Part shown: one piece after another, positions 36,362-48,543 of the stretch
How positions within the stretch are numbered: the first letter of the stretch is position 1
Layout of the letters: every line of letters starts with the position of its first letter
Assembly (NCBI GenBank): GCA_951230915.1
Contig: OX579635.1
Location: forward strand, 31,248,001-31,312,000
Source: Antitrichia curtipendula
Taxonomy: Eukaryota > Streptophyta > Bryopsida > Hypnales > Leucodontaceae
Length of the DNA: 64,000 bases
Direction of reading: 5' to 3'
The notes under the pieces: model-generated
Told to the model about the DNA's origin: nothing
Database searches by the model: none
What the model saw: the letters and a program-made list of their open reading frames with translations, nothing else
Translations under genes and position numbers: made by a program

Positions 36362-36653
36362 AGGTAGGGGGCTGTAAAAGCAACCTGTCTCTAAAAGCGA
36401 TCTGGTAGATTTTGCCTTTAACATGTATCAGAAGTGTACATTTCAGGAGGGGGTCGCTTTAAGAAACCACTGTTTTTCAACTTCAAAAATTCATAACTAA
36501 TTCCACGAAGGTCCAAAAAATATGAAACCACTTGGGTTAGATGCCAATTCCATTTTACTTACCATGAAAATTTACTGAAAACTGTTTTAAGGAGTTTAGC
36601 TTCCCCAAAATGCAAATCAGCTGGTAAAGGGTCGCTTTTACAGCCCCCTATCT
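36362..36653. mobile_element. Mariner-like MITE, 292 bp, TA target duplication
   Basis: 20-bp inverted termini AGGTAGGGGGCTGTAAAAGC with one mismatch between ends, and TA on each side (36360-36361, 36654-36655). Other copies lie at 60025-60351 and 63331-63641. Noncoding. Confidence 0.85.
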
Positions 36654-36661
36654 TACTGGTC

Positions 36662-37511
36662 TGAACCCCTAAATGATTTGGAGTATGTTCTCATCCAAAA
36701 TGTTCCAAAATTGCCGTCTCTAGGACAAGTACCAAATTTTGGAAAAAAGAAAGATTTTTAGATACATGTAACCATAGGGTCTTGCAGTAAGCTATATTGA
36801 GAAGATGTGGAAAAAATTTCAGAAATTTTCGCCATATAGATTGCAAGATATTTGGATTCCTTCTTCAAGGCAAGTTAGCTACATGCTTGAAAATTTTCAA
36901 ATCATTTGGAATTGTACAACATATACGAAAAAAAAATAAGTAGAAAGAAGTAGAAAATTATTCAAAATACTAAATTGTTAACAATTTTTTTATGGGATTG
37001 AAAAATGACAATACCAACGGTTGTAATGTTGTGATAACCAATCTACACCTAATATTTTCAATTTTTTTTTCAAAAATATTGAAAATTGAGTTAAATAAAG
37101 GATTTCAAAGTTTGTCTTAGAGTAGAGATTCCATAACTACACACAAACTACCCCAAATTAAAATTCCTCATAACTTTCATCTCATTAATCAAAATGGAAT
37201 AATTCAAAGTTATCCAAGTATAAAAAAAATCTAGAGAACCGATTTTAAATTTTTATTTCTTTAAACAGTGATTTGTAAAGATGTTTTTTTGTTGCATGGG
37301 TTCCCGCCAAGCAATGAAAACTACATATTATATAATAGCTTTTTAACCATGTGGTTAAAAGTTATGAAAATTGTTGGACCTAAAAACTACTCTTTGGGCA
37401 AATGTTGTGTGAAAATTTCAAACAAAAAAACAAAAAAACTCCATTTATAGTGAGCTGCCTAAAATGACTATGTTGCCAAAAAAAAATGCAATTTGAGCAT
37501 TTAGGGGTTAA
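36662..37511 (-). mobile_element. TTAA-family element, 850 bp
   Basis: Left end TGAACCCCTAAATG (TTAA decayed), right end GCATTTAGGGGTTAA. Internal order matches 18958-19898. Confidence 0.75.
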
Positions 37512-38116
37512 GCATCAAGACCTCCTAAATTGGTGATAAAAGACTTTCTTTTTACTAGTGGGAGTAAATTATGTTGCTAGCCCAATCCAATCTTGCAACC
37601 TCCCAATTAATACTGATAATTGATATAATGCATTAGCAATTACTACTACTTATACACATATATATATAGTAAAGACATTGTTCAATTATTTATCTAATTT
37701 ATAGTATTTCAAATTAATATTAGTTAATATTGTATTGGCCTTTGAATCAACTAAGGTGTAATATGCAATATAACATATCCTAGATTTGGTTTTAAACCAC
37801 TTTGTTCTTCTTCTAATTAGTTATAATTTTATAAAATATGCAAATTGATGCAAATCTAATAGTTATTCATTATTCTTTAAATACTATAAATGACTTGCAT
37901 AGATCAAAATTGGTTAAAAAAGATACAACATAAACTTTAGAATTTTTTTTTTTTTTTCATAAACTAAAAAGGCTTGGCATAATAAAATAAAAATGAGGTT
38001 GCATTACAAAAATAGGTGTTTACAAACTTCATAACACTTTTGATTAGTTTGTTGACACATGCATTTGACACCTACAGGTTGGGCAATACCAAGGTGCATG
38101 CAAGATATGCTTTCAT

Positions 38117-39069
38117 TTAATCCCTAAAGAACCAAACACCGTTTTTTGACAACATAGCGTTTTGGGGCAGCTCACCACGAATGGAATTTTTAATTTTTTT
38201 CTTTGAAATTTTCACACAAGATGTGCCTGAGGAGTAGCTTTAGGGCCCAACGATTTTCATAACTTTTGACCACATGGTTAAAAAATTATGGTATGATATG
38301 TAGTTTTCATTGTTTGGCGGGCAGCCCGGGCAACAAAAAAAACTTCTTTAAAAATCATTTTCTAGAGAAATAAAAATTTGAAATTGGTTCTCTAGATTTA
38401 TGTGCACAAGGAAAGCTTTGAATCATTCCACTTTGATTTATGAGATGAAAGTTATGAGGAATTTTAGTTGTGGGTAGTTTGCGGGTAGTTATGGAATCTC
38501 TACTCTAAAATAAACTTTGAAGTCCTTTATTTAACTTAATTTTCAATATTTTTGGAAAAAAATATAAACACAAGGTGTAGATTGTTTATTACAGCATTAC
38601 AATCGTTTGGATTGGCATTTTTCAATTCCATAATTAAATCCTTAACAATTTAGTGTTTTGAATCATTTTCTACTTCTTTCTACTTACTATTTTTTTCCTA
38701 TATGTTGTACAATTCCAAATGATCTGAAATTTTTCAAGCATGTAGCTAACTTGCTTTGAAGAATAAATCCAAAGAGTTACCACCATTTTGAACATTTTTT
38801 CATACAAATGTGACCATGTGAAGTGCAGCTGCCCGGTTTTTCGCAGGGACAAAAAAAGGGGTTTTGTCACTTCAAATGCTATTATCTTGCAATCTACACG
38901 GTGGAAATTTCTGAAATTTTTTCCACATCTTCTCAAACTAGTTTACTACAAGATCCTACGGTTACATGTGTCCAAAAATGTTTTTTTTCCAAAATTTGGT
39001 ACTTGTACTAGAAATGGCAGTTTGGGAGCGTTTTTTGTGAAAACATAGTCAAAAACCTTTAGGGGTTAA
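38117..39069 (+). mobile_element. TTAA-family element, 953 bp
   Basis: TTAATCCCTAAAGAACC at the left and CCTTTAGGGGTTAA at the right. Shares ACCAAACACCG, TTTTTTGACAACATAGCG, GTGCAGCTGCCCGG and CCTACGGTTACAT blocks with 44187-45128, in the same orientation. Noncoding. Confidence 0.85.
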
Positions 39070-41421
39070 CACTCTACTTTCTTTTCAATTTTGTGCATCA
39101 TGGTCTTAACAATTCATCTCTTTAGATTTATTCCCACCTTCATATCCCCCACCCATTACAACTTATTATGAAAGGAAGTTTCAATTTTCAATTAATAATG
39201 AAAATCCAAGTGTCTTGAATTCTCCAACATTATTTATATATACACACATAAATTAAATCATTATTTCAAAATAGGTGCTTCAACATCAAATCATATTCTA
39301 GTGTAGAAGCTACATATTCTGTCAAACTCAAAAGTTGGAATTCTCATAAGTACCGGAAAATATAAACTTAAAATCTGTAAACAATAGATTACCAAAGGCC
39401 TTCTTCAAAACTATGGACTTGAATGAGTTAGAGATACTCCAATTACAAAGGTAAAAACATTTGAGTATGTATATAAAATATACAAAGGTTACATATTTTA
39501 TAGATTTGTATATATTTATATGCAATCTTTATATGATTTTTTTAAACAATAAGCAAATAGATTCTATTACTTAGATATAAACATTAAGAATGGGAATAAT
39601 TTCATAAATCACCTTCTTAAACTCTAAATATAAGTTTGTCAATTCTCTTGCCATATTAATTTGGATATTACATGGTTGTTGAAATATGCATTCACATGAA
39701 TAGGAGTAGGATCAACTTTCTATGGACTGAAACCAATTATTGAATTCATGAGCATCAAATTTGCTATGCAAGTGCATTTCCTTGAGTAGAAAATGGAAAT
39801 TTTGAATTATTCAACTCTTGCAATAACATATAATATATTATTATAAATAATATAATGCCCTATTTGTAATATTAAAGTCTTATATTATATATAAGCATTG
39901 AAGAGTCAAGTTTTAAATTTATAGAAGATCCAATGCACCCTAAGTCTAAAGTTTTGGTAATATAACTAGTGTAGCCAGATGCTTCAACATTTCTAAAATT
40001 TTCTCAAGATATTAGCTAGGCTCAAGACATAGTTCCTGTCTTTTGTCCAAATTGCAAATTATTGGTCACTTATAATTGGATAACCTGATAATTAGGCAAT
40101 TGAACATTTGCCAAGTATTTATAAATTATTTTTTCATTTATAGTCTCAACATCAAGCTTGGTTTTAAACTTTTGTCACTACAATATATTTTTTATATAAT
40201 ACCATATTTGAGATTTTTCAAACCAAATTTTTTGGGGGTAGCTTTCAAAGTGAAAATCTCAAACTAGGAATATTCAATTTTGAAAAAAAATAATTCACAA
40301 AGTCCACATGGATCACCAATGGTGCTAGTATGTGAGCATGAAAATGTGAACATGTGAGCTTTGAGCATATATAAATGAGTAGATATACTACAACTATTGA
40401 AGGTGCTTATAATATAAACACTTATAATATAGGTATTATAACATAATTAATTACACTACAGCCATAAACTTCAAATTTCTATAATATTGATTCCTATAAA
40501 CATAGAAAGATTCTATAATATAGACACCTATAATATAAGTGTATAGTCTTGTAGGATCATGCGCTCATGCTCTTTGGTTAATATAATGGCAACCCTCTAT
40601 AAATCTAATTATTTTTTATAACCAAATGACTAATTTGTTACTACTTTTTAAAAATAAAAATAAATACTCAAGGAAGTATTGATTCTAATGTCACTGAATA
40701 TAAATTAATCGATCAAAATTCAATAAAATAATTGATAAATATTATCTTTTTATTTAACCAAATAAATGAAATGAAATAAATTCGTCGCACCTAAAAGAAA
40801 TGTATGATTATTAATATTTTTACCAAATCACATCAACAAGTTTGGAGAATTGCGGAAATTATTTTACAATTTGATGTTACCAAGTAACCAATAAAAAACA
40901 TCATTATCATTAAATAAATATTTTTCAAAATAAATCCTTGATTGAAATTTTTATCCTTTGCCAAGAATTCAAAATTTATATACTCCAATAACATTTAAGT
41001 TTAAGATTTTTGTAGTGTTTGCAGCATGGGAAGCATTATGTCCTAGATTAAAAGTTTTGATTATGTATGATTCATAAGAAGCATGAGACTTTCTCAAAGT
41101 TGCTATCTATGATTATTTGTCATTATCTTTGAAAATGAATTATTGTAATAATCCAAAATCTTCCTTAATCACTTGAATGTAATGTAATAATCTTGAAATA
41201 ACTATGGAGACAAAATCAATATGATGTCAGTCTTCTATTTTACAAATCTTTATTGGAATACAACCACCAATTCTTTAAAGAAATATGGTCTTCTTGTGAA
41301 GTTTATATGAGTATATTTTTTCCAATAGTTTTATTTGTCTAGTAATAGTCATTGTTTCTTTTTTCAAAGGAATACTCTTTTTTAGTTACAAAATGAATGT
41401 ACTATGTTCAATGATCTTGTC
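39070..41421. other. AT-rich intergenic DNA, no gene supported
   Basis: No domain recognised. It holds copy 2 of the dispersed small repeat at about 40328-40585 (inverted relative to 15888-16075). Confidence 0.5.
40328..40585 (-). repeat. Dispersed ~190-260-bp repeat, copy 2
   Basis: Reverse-oriented counterpart of 15888-16075. Ends carry ATGTGAGCATG and, inverted, GCGCTCATGCTC. Confidence 0.55.
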
Positions 41422-43058
41422 TTAACCCCTAAGCGCTCAAACAACCATTTTTTGGTTGCTAATTGACTTTAGGCAAAAAATTTGGGCAAACAAAATTCAA
41501 TGAAAAATACAATTAGTTGTATATTTAAAAACATTTGAATGGATGAAAAAATAGAATTCTATATATTGGGGACATTTTTGAATTTTTTTTTTGTTTGAAA
41601 TTAAACATTTGGGCTTCTATGGATTAAAATAAATTAATCACTTATAATTGAAATTTTATTTCACTCCTTCAAATTATAGAGTTAAATGTATAATTTTTAA
41701 ATACAAAGAACTAGAATCGGTTTATGAATTGCAAGTATTAAATGATCCAATTAGATTGAATTAGTGGCCACAATCAACATCTTGGATGATGGTGATGGAT
41801 CACTTAGTGATTACAATAGGAAATTTCACCTTTTTAGTGTAAATTCATCATATGAAGTGAATTTTTTAGACCTACATATTGTAGCCATGTTAAGAAATAT
41901 TGTGATTGCTTTAGGTGAGTAAGATGACCACTATGGATACACTTTTTGTTGGTTTGGGGGTTGCCTCTAAATACTCTTTGGAGCTAATTGGGCATCATAC
42001 TTTGAAGACTCATAACAAATTCATATTTTGTCAAATAAATAAATAAATTTCAATTGCTCTTCATTTCTCACATTTGCTTTTATATGGGACTTTTTAATAT
42101 AAAATTCAGCAAATAATGGTCAATAGGGCAAATCAATCGTTCTGCCCCACAATAGGGTAGTTTGCCTTATACTTTCTCCGTCCCACAATGATCTTCCTGT
42201 AGGCCTTATTTTTTTGTTCCAAAATGATCTTCCTATTGCATTTTGTGATGTTATGAATAGGTCAAACTTGGTTTTTGATTGTTATTGGAGATCAATAAAA
42301 TAACTCAAGTAGTAGTTTTCCCTGCATCTATGCAATCATTAATCAAAAGACAAATGAAATGACTAAAAGAGTCAATCAACACTCTTCATTTTTCTTTTTT
42401 TTGCATACCTTTGAATAATTCCTAATTGAAGGAGAAGAAGCTTTGGGAGGTGACGCAAAGGGCCGCACATGGTCTTGGTCATTTACTAAATGCCTACAAA
42501 ATGACAACCTCACATTCAATGATTAGTTGACCAATAGTGCTCTTTGAAAATGACCAAAAAATCCAAATTTTTAATATTCCAATCTACACTTTGACAAAAG
42601 CTTAAAACCTAATGTTTCTAGAATGCTACAAGTGCGTTGAACTCTACTCATAGCAAGAAATTGATTTTTAAAATGACATTTCTAGCCTTTATTTGGAACA
42701 TTTTGTCCAACATGAAGATCATTTTGGGATGGAGGTAACATGTCTAGAAATCGCCCACCTAAGAGCTGAAATTTGAATTTTGGAAAGGCAAAACTTGAAA
42801 TATTTTTCAGTAAATTTTCCTTGAAAGAGAAGTGGATTTGGCATCTAACCTAAGTTGTTTCATATTTTTTGGAGCTTTCTGAAATTAGTTATGAAAATTT
42901 GAAGTTGAATTGGCATAGGGCTCTAAAATTGTCCACCCCTGAAATGTTCGTTGTTTGTACATCAGTGAAGGCTATGAAAAAACAGCATGTACAAATCATG
43001 TACATTTTACAAGTGGGTGGTTTTTGACATTGTTTGGCCTTGGGCGGTGAGGGGTTAA
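41422..43058. mobile_element. TTAA-bounded element, 1.64 kb with nested Stowaway-like MITE
   Basis: Left TTAACCCCTAAGCGCTC, right CGGTGAGGGGTTAA. Subtracting the nested element at 42172-42735 leaves about 1.07 kb. The right part contains a diverged copy of the mariner-like MITE interior (GGATTTGGCATCTAACC region). Noncoding. Confidence 0.65.
42172..42735. mobile_element. Stowaway-like MITE, 564 bp
   Basis: Left CTTTCTCCGTCCCACAATG, right complement CTCCATCCCAAAATGATC. TA lies at each side (42170-42171, 42736-42737). The GATCTTCCT block is repeated inside the left end. Confidence 0.7.
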
Positions 43059-43092
43059 TGCCCGAACTATTCTTGAGCCTTCTACCTTAGTA

Positions 43093-43332
43093 CTCCCTTT
43101 GTCCCACTAAAAAGCTCTATGTATTTTTTAGTAGTTTTGAGTACACATATTGGAGGCTTTCTTGGGTCCAATTTTTATTTTGGTTGCATTGAACAGATAC
43201 AATGTTCTTCATGGATTGTGGTGATATAAGATTTAGACCATTCTGAATTATACATTTTACAACATGGTCAATGAAATTAGTATAAGAAAAACATGAGATA
43301 AAATAAGGAGCTTTTTAGTGGGACAGAAGAAG
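43093..43332. mobile_element. Stowaway MITE, 240 bp
   Basis: Inverted termini CTCCCTTTGTCCCACTAAAA and CTTCTTCTGTCCCACTAAAA flanked by TA on both sides. This is the classic Stowaway (Tc1/mariner) structure. Noncoding. Confidence 0.88.
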
Positions 43333-43412
43333 TAAGAGTTTTGATCATCAAGCTTGGATACTTTAACTTGATATCCAAAGACATGATCCTTTCTTCTAAT
43401 TAATGATTGATA

Positions 43413-43445
43413 CTCCCTCTGTCTCAAAATAAATCTGTGGTACTT
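43413..43445. mobile_element. Single Stowaway-like terminus
   Basis: TA followed by CTCCCTCTGTCTCAAAATAA. No matching inverted end was found downstream, so it is a truncated copy. Confidence 0.5.
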
Positions 43446-44186
43446 GCACAGTTCCCCATAAAAAAATCACGAATTTATTGGGGTTTAGATATCTTGGCAT
43501 TTGTTGTATACTTATCAATATTTTTGTTTTTTGTTTTTTAAAATTGAAACACGTGGACAAATTCCATTAAAAGGGAAGAAGTACAAGGAACCAGAGGACA
43601 CCAATCAATATGTTTGACTCTCCAAGCTGTTGATTTTCAACATATGGTTACACCTTGTTATCAATGGTCCTTACAAGTCACAAACTTGCAGTAATTCTCT
43701 TGTGACCTAAGGACAGTTATAGTTTAGGTGTTAAGGTATGTTTTGTTTAAAACTTACCGTAGTAAGAGCATCGCCACGGCTGCTCGCCAAGGGGCCTAAC
43801 ATGGGCGATGGGCGCATCCTGGCTTCTTTTACTTCCCCACGGCTGACGCGCCAAATGGGAAAAACTGCCTGACCGCGCCAGAATTTTAAGGATACACGGG
43901 GAAATAGTGAACCTTGAGCGCGGCTTGCCAAAGGCTCTGACTACCTTTTTAAACCCAATTTTGAGGCACTGACAGTCCTTCTCACCCATCTTTGAGGCAC
44001 ATACCCCATTCGACCTTCAAATTTTTCTCACAAGTAATTTTAACCTCAACAAGGTTTCCTTTACTTGTGTGAAAAAATTGAAAAAAAGGCATTTTCCAAC
44101 TAGAATAAAGTTTCCTTTATTTGGTATCTAGATAATTGGGAGAAATGTTTATTGACCTTTGTTGAGTTGTAAGAGGGAAGAGAAGC

Positions 44187-45128
44187 CTAAACCCTAAAGG
44201 ACCAAACACCGTTTTTTTGACAACATAGCGATTTTGGACAACTCACTAAGACTGAAATTTTTAATTTTCTTCTTTGGAATTTTCATACAAGATGTGCCCA
44301 AGGAGTAGCTTTAAGGCCCAACAATTTTCATAATTTTTGATTGTGTCATTAAAAAGTTATTGCATGATATGTCATTTTCATTGTTCGGTGGGTAGCCCAG
44401 GCAGCTGAAAAAACTTCTTTAAAAATCAATTTTTCTAAAAAATAAAATTTGAAATTGGTTCTTTAGATTTATATATACGTGGGAAGCTTTGAATCATTCC
44501 ATTTTGATTAATGAGATGAAAGTTATGAGGAGTTTTAGTTTGAAGGTAGTTATGGAATCTCTACTCTAAAATAAACTTTGAAGTTCTTTATTTAACTCAA
44601 TTTTCAATATTTTTGAAGAAAAATAAGAACATTGGATGTAGATTGTTTATTACAACATTTCAACCGTTGGAATTAGCATTTTTCAATTCCATATTTATAT
44701 TCTTAACAATTTACTGTTTTGAACATTCTCTACCTCTTTCTACTTACTATTTGTTTCCATATGTTTTACAATTCCAGATGATCTGAAAATATTCAAGCAT
44801 GTAGCCAACTTGCCTTGAAGAATGAATCCAAAGAGTAACCACCAGTTTGGACATTTTTTCATACAAATGTGGCCTTGTAAAGTGCAGCTGCCCGGTTTTT
44901 CGCGGGGACAGAAAAAGGATTTTTGTCAACTCAAACGCTCTTATCTTGCAATCCACATGGTGGAAATTTCTGAAATTTTTTCCACAACTTCTCAAAATAG
45001 TTTAATACAAGATCCTACGGTTACATTTTTTCAATTTTGTTTTTTTTCTAAAATTTGGTACTTGTAATAGAAATAGCAGTTTGGGAGCGATTTTGGTGAA
45101 AATATAGACATTGACCTTTAGGGGTTAA
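44187..45128 (+). mobile_element. TTAA-family element, 942 bp, inserted in foldback 3
   Basis: Left CTAAACCCTAAAGGACC, right CCTTTAGGGGTTAA. The foldback arm sequence resumes on both sides (GAGAAGC before, TATATACACG after), matching AGTAGCTTACTATATACAC in the opposite arm. Noncoding. Confidence 0.85.
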
Positions 45129-45698
45129 TATATACACGTGGGGTGGTAGGAGGTAGAGCAACCCATGTGAGATAAGTAATTAGAAGGAGCTCCACCACTC
45201 ATAGTCATAGTTTTTTTCAAAGTAGGAATTGTGTTAGAATTAAAATTTTAGACCTCATTTAGGCATAGTAGAATAGCTTTTTTCAAAAACTTTGGACTAA
45301 GAAAAGATGTGGAATCAAGATAAATTTCATCTCCAAAAATCCGTTTGAGATTTCAAGTCTCTAGTCAAAAGTTATTGACAAATTTTCTACTATACATTTC
45401 TACAAATGTAAAAAAATTTCCCTTCTAATTCTCTTTTGAAATTTGTCCATAACTTTTGATTGGAGTCTTGAAATCACAAACTAATTTCTGGAGGTGAAAT
45501 TTGTCTTGATTTCACATCTTTTATGAGTTCGAAGTTTTTTGGAAAAAATTAATCTACTATGCCTAAATGAGGTCTGAAATTTTAATTCTAACACAATTCC
45601 TACTTTGGAAAAAACTATGAGTGGTGGAGCTCTTACTACATCTAATTTACTTATCCCACATTGTTTGTTCTACCTCTTACCACCCCATGTGTATATAG
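45129..45698. repeat. Long foldback 3, ~260-bp arms
   Basis: Arms 45129-45394 and 45440-45698 pair (GGGGTGGTAGGAGGTAGA with its complement; CCTCATTTAGGCATAGTAGA with its complement). Same family as foldbacks 1 and 2. The left arm extends beyond the TTAA element to about 44170. Confidence 0.85.
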
Positions 45699-45725
45699 TA
45701 AGCTACTCTTCTACCTTAGAAACTC

Positions 45726-45741
45726 AAAATAAATTGGAAGT
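45726..45741. repeat. LINE target-site duplication, 5' copy
   Basis: AAAATAAATTGGAAGT, identical to 53046-53061. Confidence 0.92.
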
Positions 45742-46020
45742 AAGGACCGCCTTCAAATCTTTTGCACCTGCTCTTTTGGGCACCATGAAGCCGCCGCGAG
45801 ACGCTGCGTCTGTGACGCTTTTACGGTCGGCAGAATGTATTCCATGGCGCCTCAGTAATCAACAGCACTCAATCTGTTATCGTAATGCAAGTACTAGGCT
45901 TCCGTTATCACTCACTAATCTCACTTAGCGTGTGTTTTGGAGTACGGAAACAGGTGGAGTCAAGAAAGTATTAGGTTAGGGTTAGGGTTTGAGTGGCGGC
46001 GGGTGAATCTTACGGAGGAA

Positions 46021-48543
46021 ATGGCGTCGTACGCTGACCGGCTTCGTATGGCACATGCGCCAACTGAACCTGCGCGGTCAGAGAATGCACGTGGGAGGGT
46101 TGCGGCAACAAGAGCCGAAGGACGTGTAGAGCCAGAGCTCGTGGCGGCCGTCACCAATCTTGGAAGGGAGGACCGGTTTCACCCCACCATCGCAGCACCA
46201 GGAGAAGTACTGCCGACTGGCTTCACTCGAAGCAGTACCGGATTCCTCCTCAACAACACAATTCCAGAGGTAAAAGTAAACCAAGCTATTGTGCGCAGAG
46301 ACACAGAGTATTTTCAAAAGCATGCAATTGTGGCTTATTTCGTAGGGGGAAAACAAACGAACGAAGCTCTTGGCTTGTGGATCCGCAGCCTACAGGTAGT
46401 GCTGGGCGAATGGGTGGGACTTGGCAAAGATCTAGGCCGAGATTTCTTCCAAGTGCTCACAAAAAAACAAGCTGTAACACAGAAAGTTCTCATGCTTACA
46501 CCCCATCGCTCGCGTTGGGGTACGTGCATATTACAGTCTTGGATGCCAGCATTCAACGCTAACAAACCTAACGGTTTGAGTATTCCCACTTGGGTGACGC
46601 TGAAAGATGTCCCGGGAGAACTGCACGGTGTAGCATCCGAAATCGCAAGCAACTTGGGAGAACTATTGGGCATTGACAATAGAAACCACCTGATGTCTGA
46701 TCAACGGTTTTGTGTGGGGATGAAATCGGGAGAAGGATGGTTGACGCAAGTGAAGATACCTAATGAATTTACCGGAGATGTAGCGGTAGTCACAGTTGAT
46801 TATTGCCATTTGCCAATCCGGTGCCGATTCTGTTTGTCTACGAATCACTTGGTCAAGGATTGTGCAGGGCTCTCAGGTCGATCTGAAGAGGCGACCAGCA
46901 AACTCCCTGGACCCCCCTCCACTGGGACTCACACACGGCCAGCCGATCGAACACCGGCACCAGTACAGCAACCGACCAGGCCCCGGGAGCCAATGTAGGC
47001 TCAGACAACGCTGCAGGCAAGTCGACAGCCGGCAGCAGGGCCCGCACCAGCAGGACTGCCGGCAGAAATCCGAACAGCGGGTAGCACGCCCCCATCACAG
47101 CGAACTCTGACGTCACCGAGGACCCACGCACAAGGGGGGCCGACTGGAGTATCGGCGCCATCGACGATCCAACCGTAGAGAACCCCATCGTCGGAGCAGG
47201 TCCCAGTGCAGCGTCCACCGATGCTCCAGCTAGGTTTGAAATCACGGCGATTCAGATTCCAAGCGGAAGCCACGGCAGGCGGGCATGCAAATTTATCCAC
47301 TACCACACCAGACGGCCAACAGGAGGGGGATCAGGTCTCAGACAGCATGGGCGAAAATACAGATTCGATGTATAGCGATCATCAGAACTCGGATTCAAGA
47401 ACTACACCACTGTATGAATGGAACGGGTGGGAGAAAGTCCCCCATGGACCCAAGATTGGAGGGCCAAATCGCCATCCAGCACAACTCGCACGCCAACAAC
47501 AAAGGGAGGAAGCGGCCATCCAAACAGCCAGGCTACGGGCGGAAGAATTATCTGAAGTATCAACAGGACCCCATTTAGGTGCCTCTGGCTCACGACGGAA
47601 GTACCCAGCTGAGAGAGTACGATCATCAGAAAGGGAGCGCCCAATTCGCAGTAAGGGCAAGTCCACCCGTGCATTCACTAGACATATGTTGCCATCTACA
47701 GGCCGCAATGCTGACCCGATGGAGAGACCAGCAGGGTGGGAAGTTGCCGGCGCATTAGGCAACAGCGGTATCGATGGCGGGGAACGATCGGCGGACATAC
47801 TGATCGGTCAACCCGGGACCACCTCTAGATCCGACAATTTGGAGTTGCCAGTCTGTGCAGACCCTACTGTCACAATACTGAACACCCGGCCATCAAATGA
47901 GCAAGGTCCCAGTGATGATCAGCTTATGCCACAGGCGGATGTTCCTATTACAAAACGCCCCAGCCTCGACCTGAATGATGCCGCACCTTCGGCCTCAGGC
48001 TCAGTCCAAATAGCTAGCCTTATAGTGGGTTGCAATGCAGTTATCAGAACAGCACTCGATCAGGATATGGAATTATACACTGGGATCAATGCAAACACCA
48101 CTATTTTACAAGAGGGGAGAGATATAATTGAAGCAGGATCGAGCCAGGTACTCGCCAATAACAATGAAACAGGATGTGAGTTGCAAGACCAAGACCAGGA
48201 GCTATTGATCCCACGACCATCCTCAACACTAGCCACAGTGATGACCACGCTACCGGACCATCTTCGCAATGAATTTGTGGAATGGTATAGGACACGATGT
48301 GGTTTACTGGACAATGGAGGTTTCTCCACCCCCCAACCCAAGAGACTGACAGGCCAACAACTACAGCGAAGGGCAGATATTTCTGGCTCTGCTAGGAAGT
48401 ATCGGGCGTCGATTCTTACCAATAGGCGAAACACACCACGAAGAGTCCATAGCAACGTTTCGACATCTTCTAGGGATACGGGAGATCTAGAGGGAAGAGG
48501 AAGTCCTTTGCTTTTTCAGCCAACCACCCACTCTTTACCATGA
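46021..48543 (+). pseudogene. LINE ORF1 (DUF4283 + CCHC nucleic-acid-binding protein), two in-frame ambers
   Basis: ATG at 46021. The frame further upstream is open but lacks an ATG. Residues ~101-219 resemble DUF4283, the RNA-binding module of plant L1 ORF1. A CCHC knuckle, C268-x2-C271-x4-H276-x4-C281, follows. A TAG at 46996-46998 ends the first 325 residues. The same frame then stays open except for a second TAG at 47176-47178, up to TGA at 48541-48543. The simplest reading is one ~840-codon ORF1 broken twice. Alternatively the 325-residue protein is complete and the rest is a separate or unused frame, but no ATG starts it promptly. The tail is Pro/Arg/Ser-rich and looks disordered. The stop overlaps the ORF2 start as ATGA. 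Confidence 0.85.

Noticed and set aside
45937..46020. Upstream extension of LINE ORF1
   Set aside because: The frame opens at TTG without an ATG. The first ATG, at 46021, has a reasonable context and starts the protein.
47206..48543. Independent LINE ORF starting at 47206
   Set aside because: The start codon would be GTG. It is in the same frame as ORF1 and separated only by two ambers, so a broken single ORF1 is simpler.
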